64,000 bases of DNA from M3007 sp031373665 (GTDB lineage Bacteria > Bacteroidota > Bacteroidia > Chitinophagales > Saprospiraceae), in contig JANMMZ010000031.1 of the NCBI GenBank assembly GCA_031373665.1, positions 62,001 through 126,000 on the forward strand, given 5' to 3'. Positions 34,742-44,324 of this stretch are shown here, piece by piece. The stretch's first letter is position 1; the number at the start of each line of letters is the position of its first letter. The position numbers and the translations under genes are program-made. The notes beneath the pieces are model-generated. The model was not told where the DNA came from, ran no database searches, and worked only from the letters and a program-made list of their open reading frames with translations.

Positions 34742-36421
34742 ATGAAATTATACTTCACCTTACGGCGATGGCATTTGCTCATCGCCTTTTTGGGTATCCG
34801 CCGGAAAGCCATCATATTGGCATTTATGAGCGATTTTATAGCCAACCTTTGCTTGGTTGGCATGTCCTTACTGCTCGCACAAGCGGTAGCGGTCATTTTC
34901 AATTTTCGCTCAGTAAGAGGCAGTCTATTGGGCTTACAAGACCTGACCCAGGGTCAATTGCTGGTATGCTTTACGGCAGTGGCCGCATTAAAATTGCTAC
35001 TTGACGGCTTGCGATTCCGCCTAAGGGGACAACTGTCCGAAGACTTTGCCCACACGTTGCGAGTCAAGGCATTTGGGCACCACTTGCGCAACGACCTCCA
35101 GTATCATGAATCCCGCGATTCGGGGCATAGCCTATTGCGGTTTGGGGGCGATCTCGGTAGCGTACAGCAACTTCTGGCACGCGGTGTACTTCAGTATGCA
35201 GCAGACCTCAGTTTATTACTGCTGGGTCTCGGACTAATCGCCTACATTGCCTATCCACTTGCGCTGGTAGTGCTCGGAGCAGTGTTGATCGCTGCCTTGG
35301 TCGGCCATTGGTATAGGGGGCGTTTGCGAGCGGTCGAGTCGGCTCGTCGGAGTAATAAATCAGGGCTTTTGGCTTTTGTCAACACCACACTTCTGCATTT
35401 ATCCGGTATTCAAGCCCTCAATAGAAGTACCCGTACGGAGCAAAATTTTGAACGGAAAGCACGTCGTGTCCGCGATTGGGGCCATCAGTACCACGCCTTG
35501 GCCGCTTGGCAGGCAGCAATCCCTCCATTTTTTTCACAAATATTGCTGGTGGCTATCCTGTTTTTTGGAGGAATGATGACAATCAAGCCAACTGCACTGT
35601 TTGCCGTTGTACTCATTTTGATGACTTGGCGCAGCCCCTTGTCGCGGTTACTACGTGTTGGGTTGGTCTGGGAAAAAGGCATCCTGTCTTTAGAAAAATT
35701 TGAGCGACTCTTGCAAACACCTGTCGTGAGCGAAGGGGTACAAAAATTGAAAAAATCAGGACACCATATACTGGAAGTAGAACACATAAATTTTTCTTTT
35801 GGAAAGAAAAAAGTATTAGAAAATCTTAGTTTTCAGATGGAACTAGGTCAAAAAAACACCATCAGATTACCTAATGGCGGCGGCAAAACTACCTTAGTAA
35901 AAATATTAGCGGGTTTGTACCGACCTGATACTGGACAAATCAAATGGGATGGTATATCAATGAATACCCTCGCAGTACACGAGATCCGCCGATTGGTGTC
36001 TTTCGTGTCCGATGTCTTTCCGCTCACAGGTAACACACTACTCGATGCACTCAGCCCTAGCGGTCAGGCCGATGCATTGGCTGCCACCCGTGAGGCGTTC
36101 GATCAGTTTCAAACCTTATTTCCACAATTGGCAGGGATAGAGGTGTCACAAAAAATTGGGGGCCGGGCTTTGGCATTATCCACGGGGCAGCATCGGCTTC
36201 TGCAATGCCTGAGATCTATATTGACCGATAAACCTTGGCTGGTCTTGGATGACCCATATGCTGGCCTTGATGATGTTACCAAACAAACACTGGGCAATTA
36301 CCTACAAAAAAATACGACCCACAAAGGGGTTTTGGTTTTAGGAACGGCTTCTATGCGAGGTTTTGATACTGACGAAAATAATTTTGAATTTAATAAGTCG
36401 CTTTGTGGTAACATTGTTTAA
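34742..36421 (+). CDS. ABC half-transporter (membrane domain fused to ATPase) with degenerate motifs
   Basis: 559 residues: about six membrane helices (20-310), then a nucleotide-binding domain (350-540). Walker A reads LPNGGGKTT (first Gly replaced by Leu), the signature is LSTGQ, and Walker B is WLVLDD with Asp where the catalytic Glu is expected (LDDP). The Q-loop position reads VSFVSDVF without Gln, and no His is seen in the H-loop (LVLGTASM). ATP binding is plausible, but normal turnover is doubtful. It may work with an intact partner elsewhere. Its 3' end contains ECF-type site 2. Confidence 0.88.
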   Translation: MKLYFTLRRWHLLIAFLGIRRKAIILAFMSDFIANLCLVGMSLLLAQAVAVIFNFRSVRGSLLGLQDLTQGQLLVCFTAVAALKLLLDGLRFRLRGQLSEDFAHTLRVKAFGHHLRNDLQYHESRDSGHSLLRFGGDLGSVQQLLARGVLQYAADLSLLLLGLGLIAYIAYPLALVVLGAVLIAALVGHWYRGRLRAVESARRSNKSGLLAFVNTTLLHLSGIQALNRSTRTEQNFERKARRVRDWGHQYHALAAWQAAIPPFFSQILLVAILFFGGMMTIKPTALFAVVLILMTWRSPLSRLLRVGLVWEKGILSLEKFERLLQTPVVSEGVQKLKKSGHHILEVEHINFSFGKKKVLENLSFQMELGQKNTIRLPNGGGKTTLVKILAGLYRPDTGQIKWDGISMNTLAVHEIRRLVSFVSDVFPLTGNTLLDALSPSGQADALAATREAFDQFQTLFPQLAGIEVSQKIGGRALALSTGQHRLLQCLRSILTDKPWLVLDDPYAGLDDVTKQTLGNYLQKNTTHKGVLVLGTASMRGFDTDENNFEFNKSLCGNIV

Positions 36422-36434
36422 GGTTTGCGATGTA
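36408..36434 (+). promoter_or_regulatory. ECF-type promoter site 2
   Basis: GTAACA (36408-36413), 14 nt, CGATGTA (36428-36434), inside and just past the end of the ABC gene. Predicted start near 36441, about 29 nt before the ATG at 36470. Confidence 0.72.
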
Positions 36435-36469
36435 TCAGCATAATTGTTCAAACACAAAAAAAAAATAAC

Positions 36470-37543
36470 ATGCAATCGAATATCAAAAAGGCACTTACTT
36501 GCCAACACATCAATAACTACCTTTTCGACCAAAACCTCATCCACACACACACACCAAAAATGGGCGATGTTGGTATTTTTCGGGTAGTACGAGCCAATAG
36601 TGGTTACATTATTGATCCTCAAAAAGTAGCAGTTCAACTTTTTGACGAAGATCTTGTGATGCTGGCTTTTGGTAGCCGTTACGCCACCAATCAGTACGAA
36701 GGTTATGTACCTGAAACCCCCACCTTGCAGTGCCACCTTTTAGGTCGTGGAGGCGTAGCAGGCTTAATGATTAGCAAAAATGCAACATTTAAAATCACTC
36801 CAGCACAAATCGAATTGGTAGGTTACGCCGTGAATCAGCGTGGTACAGTACTTAATACAATCAAATATAAGGCACTGGATACTTTCAATCCTTTCAAAAT
36901 CCGTGCAAAAGTGATACTCTCTGTCGGATCTTCTATGGATAGCGGCAAAACAACCTCGGCGGCTTGGCTTTGTGGCGGACTTCGGGCGGCGGGTAAGCGC
37001 GTGGCTTATCTCAAACTAACGGGTACTACGTTCCCTAAAGATGCTGCACTCAACCGCGATCGTGGTGCACATTTTGCTGCCGATTTCTCTGATTTTGGGT
37101 TTCCTTCTACCTACATGGTTGACTTAGATACATTGCTTAATTTGTACCAATCACTCGTCAATCGTGCTTGCGATGAAGGAAGGGTAGAGTATATTGTGAT
37201 GGAGATTGCAGATGGTTTACTCCAAAGAGAAACCGCTTTATTGCTAGAAGATCAGGGGTTCCTCTCTACAGTGCACGCCACCTTGTTTTCAGCGGGTGAT
37301 AGTCTAGGTGTACTATCTGGCTTACAAATTTTGAATGGCTGGGGTATCCAACCTATTGGGGTGAGTGGTATTTTTACTGCCAGTGAATTGCTGATCCGTG
37401 AAGTAGAAGATCGCATTGATGTTCCAGTTTTGCGATTGGCAGATTTGCTAACTGCACGTGCTACTGATAAGATCGTTATGGAGGAAGAATTAGGTTTTTC
37501 AGAAGGAGTCTGGTCAGATGAGCAACAACGTCAGGCAGCGTAA
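36470..37543 (+). CDS. P-loop NTPase, DUF1611/MobB-like, unknown substrate
   Basis: 357 residues. I start at ATG 36470 (MQSNIKKALT); the upstream TTG frame overlaps the promoter. A beta-rich N-terminal domain (about 1-140) is followed by a Walker A, SSMDSGKTTSAAW, at about 155, and then RVAYLKLTGT and a VEYIVMEIADGLLQRET segment. The arrangement GSxxSGKT plus YLKLTGT resembles DUF1611 and MobB/dethiobiotin-synthetase-type NTPases. No signal peptide, so cytosolic. Followed by a strong bidirectional terminator. Confidence 0.75.
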   Translation: MQSNIKKALTCQHINNYLFDQNLIHTHTPKMGDVGIFRVVRANSGYIIDPQKVAVQLFDEDLVMLAFGSRYATNQYEGYVPETPTLQCHLLGRGGVAGLMISKNATFKITPAQIELVGYAVNQRGTVLNTIKYKALDTFNPFKIRAKVILSVGSSMDSGKTTSAAWLCGGLRAAGKRVAYLKLTGTTFPKDAALNRDRGAHFAADFSDFGFPSTYMVDLDTLLNLYQSLVNRACDEGRVEYIVMEIADGLLQRETALLLEDQGFLSTVHATLFSAGDSLGVLSGLQILNGWGIQPIGVSGIFTASELLIREVEDRIDVPVLRLADLLTARATDKIVMEEELGFSEGVWSDEQQRQAA

Positions 37544-37578
37544 ATGATTCGAAACATTGTTAGTACAAGTATAATATT

Positions 37579-37619
37579 TTTAGAGCCTTTTTCCTGCCAT
37601 TCAGGAAAAAGGCTCTAAA
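37579..37619. terminator. Bidirectional terminator between convergent units
   Basis: 18-bp perfect stem: TTTAGAGCCTTTTTCCTG (37579-37596) and its complement at 37602-37619, 5-nt loop CCATT, A/T-rich on both sides. Confidence 0.85.
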
Positions 37620-37657
37620 GTTTTAAAAACCAATCATCTTTCAATCCATTCTCACAA

Positions 37658-38650
37658 TTATTGTGTATCCAGCAAATACGACACATGCAGTTCATGTGAA
37701 GACCCCAGCGGTAGGTCGAATGCCGAAATATTGTAATCAAAAGCATAGCCAATTTTCAGGTTACCATTTTTGGACATAAAGCCTGGTAAATTGAAGCCTG
37801 TTTCGAGGTGTACCAACCCATTCGGGTTAAATCCACCACCCACCCAAAACGTACGCATCGGCTGAAAGCGTCCAGTCAAATGTACATTGGTTGGTGCGCC
37901 TCTGGTGTACTTGGCCCATACCCCAAGTTCCAAAAAACTTTCTTCATTGAAAAAATGATACCAACCACCCGTCACATACAAGTGTGGAATACGCGTGATC
38001 GGCACGGTATTACTACGTCCTGGAAATATATTACTCGTACTCTTTACATCCACATGTGCCGCCCACAACTGTGGTACCGAAATACCTGCGTATAAGTTGT
38101 CTCCCGCCAAGCGACCTCGCTTGAGTCGTTTAAAATAGTATGTACCCACTCCTATTTCAGGGCGCGTGGTGCTGATGTCTTCCAGCGGTATATTGGGGTC
38201 ATTCAATGTTTCCCATACAATGCGGTCAGAAAGCAGTCTGTATTGTGTCATACCTGCGCTGAAACCCACTGAAAAAGCCCCAAAATATGGATCATTGGCA
38301 AACAAACTAGCTACCCGTGCATAAGCCCCCGTTAAACTGAGTGGCCCGACACGATCGCGGAGCAAAGTAGCCCCACCCGCTAAGTTAAAACCACCGTCGC
38401 GGCGACGATTATCATGGATGTATTCACCCGAAAGATGAAACGTACGCGGCGTTTGCGGCTGCGCTGCCCATTGCAAGCGGTAGGAGGCATTGATAGAGGT
38501 ATTGTACTCGTACAAAAAATAATCGCTGCTTACCGCCGCAGGATTTAAGTAACTGTACAACTGCCGAAACTGTGTTTGATAAGGTAGTTGTTGCGCAAAC
38601 AAACCCAGTGGCAACGCCGTGAGCAGTGCGCAAATATGTACTTTTTTCAT
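37658..38650 (-). CDS. PorP/SprF-family outer-membrane protein
   Basis: 330 residues with signal peptide (MKKVHICALLTALPLGLFAQ) and a beta-barrel body typical of PorP/SprF: an early NPAAVSSD motif, GGATLLRDRVGPLS, SVGFSAGMTQYRL, a late FMSKNGNLKIGYAFDYN and terminal aromatic strand HELHVSYL. These proteins assist export or attachment of type B CTD cargo. The cognate cargo is probably the SprB-repeat protein two genes upstream in the same leftward operon. 65 bp after the caspase gene. Confidence 0.93.
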   Translation of the reverse strand: MKKVHICALLTALPLGLFAQQLPYQTQFRQLYSYLNPAAVSSDYFLYEYNTSINASYRLQWAAQPQTPRTFHLSGEYIHDNRRRDGGFNLAGGATLLRDRVGPLSLTGAYARVASLFANDPYFGAFSVGFSAGMTQYRLLSDRIVWETLNDPNIPLEDISTTRPEIGVGTYYFKRLKRGRLAGDNLYAGISVPQLWAAHVDVKSTSNIFPGRSNTVPITRIPHLYVTGGWYHFFNEESFLELGVWAKYTRGAPTNVHLTGRFQPMRTFWVGGGFNPNGLVHLETGFNLPGFMSKNGNLKIGYAFDYNISAFDLPLGSSHELHVSYLLDTQ

Positions 38651-38715
38651 CTTTTAAAATTTTAATAAAATAGGTATTTTAAAAACTTGGGAACGATGCT
38701 GGAATAAATTCTTGG

Positions 38716-41706
38716 CTACTCAAAAATCACTATAGGGCGGCTTGGTTCTGCCAAAAACAAATTGGGTCGCTGGCCTGTGCTGATTTTAGGTCGTTTTTTT
38801 TCCACTAGGTGGGGTACATCTTTTTGAATAAAACCAAATAATTCTCCAGCATCCAATCGGGCATCAGCATTGGAATCAAGCGTTGTTGGACGACTCGAAA
38901 ACGCCTCCAATCCACGTACTATCGCGTGTGTAAACGCTCCATTTTTCCAAGCATCATCTTCATAACTAAACTCGTTGGGTTGGCATGAAACCAGCATATT
39001 CAAGCCGTTTTTACGTGTTGCAATCCCCGCTAGACCCGTTCCAGAAGCCGTTCCACTATGGCAGGCATCTACGAAAAACAATTTTTTGCAGGGCAGGCTT
39101 TGTAAATAATTAACTACCTCTTGTTCAAAATCAAGGCTTGTTTCTTGCATAAATGGCCCATCGTAATCGCTGGCAGCGAGGCGAAAACTGCCATCGTAGG
39201 CTCCCAAACCATGACCTGATACGAAAATTACTAGTAAGTCTTTGGGTAAGATTTGCAGATCAGCGTAGCGATATTGCAAGCGACGTAGGGTTTTTAAAAT
39301 CTCTGTTTTGGTGGTGCGTTCCTCACTCAGCAGCGTATCCACAAATATTTTTCCAAAGGCCGTATTTTGGGTTGAAGCCAGTGTTTGAGCGAAATCGCGA
39401 GCATCTTTCATTGTGTATTTCAAATCTGCTGCTGGCACACCGATACTCACGATATGCAAGTTGGGTTTAGCAGGTGAATAGATGATTTTTAACTGCTCAT
39501 TTTGCACCTTGCCGTCGGGTGTTTGTATGCTGGCTTGCAGCACATTATCGCCCTCCCGAAGCCTAATTTGTTGTGAGAATGTTTTGCTTGTTTTATCGCC
39601 TTTGATTTGGACTTCATCAAATTTTGTACCCGTAGGGCAGGGTTGCCCATTTACTTCTAAGCAAAATTGCTGCCGCGTTATGGGTTGACTCGATACTATT
39701 TTTACTTGTACCGTGATTTCTTCTTGTGGCCACACCAACTCTTTTCGTTCAAAATTGTCAGGATTTGGATAAACCCAAACTGCCACGGTATATCCCGCAC
39801 TCGGTGTCTGAACAGGGGAATTAGGGGCAGTCACATCAATGTTGGATTCTGTACTGGCAGTGTACTGTAATCCGCCATCGGCTACCCGTAATGCGAGTGG
39901 TAAAGCTGCTACCCCAACGGCAGCGTTTTCGAGAAAAATAGGCAGTTTATAAGAGGTTTTGCCGCCTGCGGCCAAATCTCCTATTGTCACTTGTGCTGGC
40001 AATCGTGTGCCAGTGGGAGCCGTTGCACTCAGCGTAAGTCCCTGAACGGGTGTAGTGCCTTCATTCCGAACCTCCACTAGTACAAAGTTTTCTTTGCCTA
40101 AGGTAAGGCCGCCTTCGGGTGGCGTAGCGTATAATGCAAGTTGTGGTTTCTGTGTTTTATCTAACGTGACGGATAGCGATTGCTTTGCACCAAGGGCTTT
40201 TTTTCCCTGAAAAAATTGCACATCAAGAGTGTAGCGTCCCGGTGGTGTACCCGATGCAAATTGTAATGGCAAGCCCCAGTCCAATCGCGAATGTGCTGCC
40301 ACAGGTGGTATCAACACCGAGCGACCTCCAGGTATTCGCAGTGCGGCACCCGTTGTAGCATCGCGGAATGAGAACTCAGCACGCAGTTGACTTTGACCCT
40401 TTTTTCCTTTGTTTTCTATCGAAAATGGCACAAAAAACCGTTCGTCAACCTGAATAATATCGTCAAGGTTTTCAAAAAATGGATTGATTTTGGGCGTCAA
40501 TACATCAAGAGGCGCGACTTCGGTGCTGGCTTGAGTGAGTTGAAATAGCCATCCTTGCTGCATTTTGAGTACCTGCCGAGCTGTGGTGCCGACGGCAAAC
40601 AACCGTCCATCATGGTGCTCAAGTAGTGCCAGTACTTCATCATCAAGTTTACTACCGTAGTACTGCTCCTTGTCCAATTTGCCATCTGCCTCCAATAAAC
40701 TTAACCATGCCGAAATACGCCGACTGCCACGCTCAAATGACGCACTGCCTCCAGCGGCGAGCAACTGGCCATTGTGTAAGTGTGTGAGGGTATTGATACG
40801 GTCATATTCTCGACCGCCCAGCGACTGGTATTGACGCATCACTCCTGTGCGATCTAATAAACTAATGAAACCATTTTCTCGATCACGTGGGTCTTCAATC
40901 GTCCCTACAATAGCCAGTGTTTGTGCATCCAATGCCACGATACCAGTGCCATCTTCTGCCTGCGAATTGGGGTATATTTTTTCCATAATAGGCTGGCCTT
41001 CCTTGCCAAACCCTGCTATCCACAAGTGTTTTCTACCTGATTCGGCAGTACCGCCAACCACAAAAAACGCACCGTCGGCAGTCAACGTTGCTGCAGAAAC
41101 GTGGGTCGGTAGCAGGTGATATTGTACACGTCGCTCCCACAACACCTCCAATGTAGAGGATAGGCGCACGATCCAGACTTTATCGCCCGAATTTCCAGCA
41201 ACCCATACACTTCCATCGGGACAAGGCGTGACAGCAACAAATGCATCATCGGCAGAGGTTCCAAGTAGGATTTCACGTTCAGTATCGCCTTTTTCATTCA
41301 AAACGAGTAGCCAACCGTCTCGTTTGCCAAAATATTGACTACGGGTTTTAGCCCGCCCACTGGGTTTGCTGGAGTATCCCGCCACCAAGTACCGGCCATC
41401 GGGAAGTGTACTGATCTGACCTACTCCATCGTCGCCTTTACGCCCAATATGGCGCTCAACGAGCCTGTTGAGTTGTGCATCGAAGGCCACAAAACTAATA
41501 TCTTGTCCACCTTGTGTGCCACGTGCGGCATTTCCTGCTGCGGCGATGTCGCCGCGCCAATTGGTTGTTAGTGACAATAATTCATCTTGCCCACCTGCTC
41601 CCGTAGTGCGCTGTTGCAAGGGAGATTTGGGTAAATCAATCGATTGCCCAGCCGCTGAAGCGGCTAGGCTTAATAGTAAAACAATACGAAAAACTTGAAA
41701 TAGCAT
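38716..41706 (-). CDS. Exported caspase-family (C14) protein with propeller and CARDB domains
   Basis: 996 residues. Signal peptide to about 20. Residues ~30-400 are repeated WxxxL/G-G-T strands of a beta-propeller (DGRYLVAGYSS, DGAFFVVGGT, LLAAGGSA). About 415-640 are two CARDB-like beta-sandwiches (ENKGKKGQSQLRAEF; VRNEGTTPVQGLTLS), then another beta domain. The C-terminal peptidase C14 domain has the catalytic pair His832 (VSGHGLG) and Cys882 (VDACHSG). LDSNADARLD near 945 resembles an EF/dockerin calcium loop. No C-terminal sorting domain is visible. Third gene of the operon starting at 44225. Confidence 0.92.
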   Translation of the reverse strand: MLFQVFRIVLLLSLAASAAGQSIDLPKSPLQQRTTGAGGQDELLSLTTNWRGDIAAAGNAARGTQGGQDISFVAFDAQLNRLVERHIGRKGDDGVGQISTLPDGRYLVAGYSSKPSGRAKTRSQYFGKRDGWLLVLNEKGDTEREILLGTSADDAFVAVTPCPDGSVWVAGNSGDKVWIVRLSSTLEVLWERRVQYHLLPTHVSAATLTADGAFFVVGGTAESGRKHLWIAGFGKEGQPIMEKIYPNSQAEDGTGIVALDAQTLAIVGTIEDPRDRENGFISLLDRTGVMRQYQSLGGREYDRINTLTHLHNGQLLAAGGSASFERGSRRISAWLSLLEADGKLDKEQYYGSKLDDEVLALLEHHDGRLFAVGTTARQVLKMQQGWLFQLTQASTEVAPLDVLTPKINPFFENLDDIIQVDERFFVPFSIENKGKKGQSQLRAEFSFRDATTGAALRIPGGRSVLIPPVAAHSRLDWGLPLQFASGTPPGRYTLDVQFFQGKKALGAKQSLSVTLDKTQKPQLALYATPPEGGLTLGKENFVLVEVRNEGTTPVQGLTLSATAPTGTRLPAQVTIGDLAAGGKTSYKLPIFLENAAVGVAALPLALRVADGGLQYTASTESNIDVTAPNSPVQTPSAGYTVAVWVYPNPDNFERKELVWPQEEITVQVKIVSSQPITRQQFCLEVNGQPCPTGTKFDEVQIKGDKTSKTFSQQIRLREGDNVLQASIQTPDGKVQNEQLKIIYSPAKPNLHIVSIGVPAADLKYTMKDARDFAQTLASTQNTAFGKIFVDTLLSEERTTKTEILKTLRRLQYRYADLQILPKDLLVIFVSGHGLGAYDGSFRLAASDYDGPFMQETSLDFEQEVVNYLQSLPCKKLFFVDACHSGTASGTGLAGIATRKNGLNMLVSCQPNEFSYEDDAWKNGAFTHAIVRGLEAFSSRPTTLDSNADARLDAGELFGFIQKDVPHLVEKKRPKISTGQRPNLFLAEPSRPIVIFE

Positions 41707-41763
41707 GATGGATTGAATCGGTTGAATTAGGAGGATTAGGAAAAATAATGAAGGGTAGTACTA

Positions 41764-43437
41764 TCATCGCAACAAAATAACAGATCCGAACTGCGTATAT
41801 TGCTTATCTAACGTGATACGCAATACAAAATAATAAACGCCCGGTGGCAGTGGGTCACCACCAATACGATCTCGTGTGCCGCCCCAGTTGTTTTCATACG
41901 GAGATGCATCAAAAACTACATCCCCCCAACGGTTATAAATAATTATTTCACTTTTGGCTTGGTTTACTTCACATTCTTCTACGTTCACCACACGCAATAC
42001 CAAAGCATCATTTTGGCCATCGTCATTGGGGGTGAGGCCATTTGTAAATACATTAGAGGTATCTCCCGTGATGACGCAAGGTCCCTCATTGCGGATATTC
42101 CTAAATAAGACCAACGCCGTATCGCAAAGAGACGCACAGGTAGTATAGCATAATTCATACATTACCGTATCGAAACCTTCGGCATTGTTGTATGGTTGAT
42201 AATCAAGATTAAATTGGTCGTCGAAAGCGGCGATACCAAGGGTGCAGTTTTTCAAAATTCGGAGTGTCACAGGGATAGATGCCACATCATTTTCCAGTAC
42301 AATAACCTGTGTTTGTATGCTACTTAACACATTGAATAGTCCATCTGTATTTGCCTGCGGCGGCGGAACCACGTTGATGATAATTTCGACATCGTCATAA
42401 TTGGGGCAGCCCGGTGCTGACAGCGTCCAAGTGATGCGTAAAGTGCCAACGGCCGCAGCGGTTATGTTCCATGTGGGGTTGGTGGGTGTAGGTGGTATGA
42501 TCTCATCACATTCCCACACCCCTGTTAGCCCTGGCGGGACATTGCCAGTCAGAACAAATAAGGTAGTAGTACAACCTTGTGTCGTATTGGCCTGAATGCT
42601 CGCGAGGGGCAAATTTGCTACCAGATCACTCAGTGTGGTAGCCACACTGGCCGTACAAGAGGCTGCATCCCGAGCAACCACGGTGTAATTGCCCGCTGTA
42701 AGACCCGAAAAAGTAGGGCTATTCTGAAATGTACCACCATTCAAACTGAATTGATAGGGCGAAGCACCTCCAGAGGCGGCGGCGGTGATGCTACCATTGT
42801 TTTGACCGCAACTAGGGTTGGTTTGGTTGGCTATGATTATGTTAGGCCCGTCGGCACTGGTTAGGGTAGTAGAAACACTAGCCGTACACGAGGTTGCATC
42901 CCGAACAACTACCGTGTAATTGCCCGCTGCAAGACTCGAAAAAGTAGGACTACTCTGAAATGCACCACCATTCAAACTGAATTGATAGGGCGAAGTACCA
43001 CCAGACGCGGAGGCTGTGATGCTACCATTGTTTTGACCGCAACTAGGGTTGTTTTGGTTGGTTATGGCTGTTGTCGGATTAGAGACGGTGATGGGAATGG
43101 TAAAACTAAAATTGGTGAAACAAGCGTCGTCATCGTCGTCATTATTTACCACTTGCTGTAGGGTTGCAGTAGTCGAAACCGTCACAATATGCTGCGCCGT
43201 GGCTCCAGTTGCCACTCCCGTGAGGGTAAATGTATTGCCGCCGATGCTGTATGTCACATCGAATCCACTGCCATCATCAGTCGGCAGGATGAAAGTCAGT
43301 GTAACTTCATCACCTAGGCAGACGGGGCTAGATGAGATTATCGAAGCCGAAAGTGGTGGATCACAGGGATCTTGTGCTAATGCTTGTTGCGATAGCAAGA
43401 TTAAACAACCTATTAAAAACCGAATTACAGTCATCAT
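41764..43437 (-). CDS. SprB-repeat adhesin with gliding-type (type B) T9SS C-terminal domain
   Basis: 557 residues with signal peptide (LLSQQALAQ). Two SprB-type repeats of 77 residues (NPSCGQNNGSIT, GGxSPYQFSLNGG, GNYTVV(V/A)RDA) are nearly identical at the DNA level. A Ser/Thr-rich beta region and a cadherin-like region (NTDGLFNVLSSI, about 365) precede the type B CTD (NGLTPNDDGQNDAL, IYNRWGDVVFDA, PLPPGVYYFVLRI). An acidic run NNDDDDDACF at about 100 is notable. The ATG overlaps the upstream stop by 4 bp. Confidence 0.93.
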   Translation of the reverse strand: MMTVIRFLIGCLILLSQQALAQDPCDPPLSASIISSSPVCLGDEVTLTFILPTDDGSGFDVTYSIGGNTFTLTGVATGATAQHIVTVSTTATLQQVVNNDDDDDACFTNFSFTIPITVSNPTTAITNQNNPSCGQNNGSITASASGGTSPYQFSLNGGAFQSSPTFSSLAAGNYTVVVRDATSCTASVSTTLTSADGPNIIIANQTNPSCGQNNGSITAAASGGASPYQFSLNGGTFQNSPTFSGLTAGNYTVVARDAASCTASVATTLSDLVANLPLASIQANTTQGCTTTLFVLTGNVPPGLTGVWECDEIIPPTPTNPTWNITAAAVGTLRITWTLSAPGCPNYDDVEIIINVVPPPQANTDGLFNVLSSIQTQVIVLENDVASIPVTLRILKNCTLGIAAFDDQFNLDYQPYNNAEGFDTVMYELCYTTCASLCDTALVLFRNIRNEGPCVITGDTSNVFTNGLTPNDDGQNDALVLRVVNVEECEVNQAKSEIIIYNRWGDVVFDASPYENNWGGTRDRIGGDPLPPGVYYFVLRITLDKQYTQFGSVILLR

Positions 43438-44225
43438 TTCTTGATTTTAATTGAAGTTATGCCTGTTTTGGCGTTCAGGATGCTGCCTTCTGGAGCGGTG
43501 ACCACAATCAAGTGGTACGCACCAGGCAGCATATCGGGTGGAATAGTGATTCTTTCGTTCAATATACCTTTGAAATTGGCTGGAAATCCGCTGTAGGACT
43601 TCGCAATGAGCAGATTATCCGAAAAATCCCAGATGGGATCGGCAGAGAGGTAAACCCGCAAGTCAGTGCGGGTAGCGGCTTCTTCAAAAATATTTTGGAG
43701 GCTTACTTGAAGGGGCACTTGACTTCCCGCAGTATAAGATATAGAATCCAGCGTAAGGTCTGCTACGAGTATGAAAACTACCTGACCAGCAGCATATTTG
43801 TCGGGTGTAGTGGCCGTAATAGACTCGTCTAGGGCGATGGGATCACTTTTTCTTAGGTATCCTTTGTCAAGTGCGCTGAGCGGTGCGTTAGCCTTGCCGT
43901 CTGATTCCATCACGGCATAGTAGTAGTCGCGGCCTTTCTCCGCACTATAATCACAAAACCAATTGCTTTTTTGCCAGTTTTTAGTGAGTTCAAGTAAGGA
44001 TGCTCCGCTGGCAGAAGTGGCTCGGAATAGGCGATAATCGCCACCTTTATCCTTTGCTTGCCAGCGAATCAAGACAAACTTATCATATACCCCATCGCTG
44101 GCATTCACGTGTTCAGTTGTGATTTCTTCCTCGGCTAAGTTTCCGACTCCGAAGGCAATGGTATCATTTTGAGCGAGTAGTGAGCATGTAATCGCTAGGA
44201 GTAGCGATATAAAAAAGTAGCGCAT
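43434..44225 (-). CDS. Exported FnIII/CARDB-like protein
   Basis: 263 residues with signal peptide ending SLLAQ. The first half has an FnIII-like pattern (KFVLIRWQAKDKGGDYRLFRA, WFCDYSAEKGRDYYYAVM); the second is a CARDB-like sandwich ending PGAYHLIVVTAPEGSILN, related to the protein at 34231. First gene of the leftward operon FnIII/CARDB, SprB-repeat, caspase, PorP/SprF; 4-bp overlap with the next gene. ECF-type site 3 lies about 20 nt upstream of the predicted transcript start-to-ATG interval. Confidence 0.82.
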   Translation of the reverse strand: MRYFFISLLLAITCSLLAQNDTIAFGVGNLAEEEITTEHVNASDGVYDKFVLIRWQAKDKGGDYRLFRATSASGASLLELTKNWQKSNWFCDYSAEKGRDYYYAVMESDGKANAPLSALDKGYLRKSDPIALDESITATTPDKYAAGQVVFILVADLTLDSISYTAGSQVPLQVSLQNIFEEAATRTDLRVYLSADPIWDFSDNLLIAKSYSGFPANFKGILNERITIPPDMLPGAYHLIVVTAPEGSILNAKTGITSIKIKK

Positions 44226-44250
44226 AGATTTTTGTGTTGAAATTTCATCG

Positions 44251-44277
44251 CATATCGCAGCCGATCAAAAATGTTAC
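44251..44277 (-). promoter_or_regulatory. ECF-type promoter site 3 (caspase/SprB/PorP operon)
   Basis: On the minus strand GTAACA (44277-44272), 14 nt, CGATATG (44257-44251). Predicted start near 44244, about 20 nt before the ATG at 44225. From GGTAACATTTTT to GCGATATGC it is almost identical to site 5 at 47713. Confidence 0.78.
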
Positions 44278-44324
44278 CAGCCCGAGGAAAATAACAACTT
44301 TGGGGAGGCATTGTTGTATCTGTT

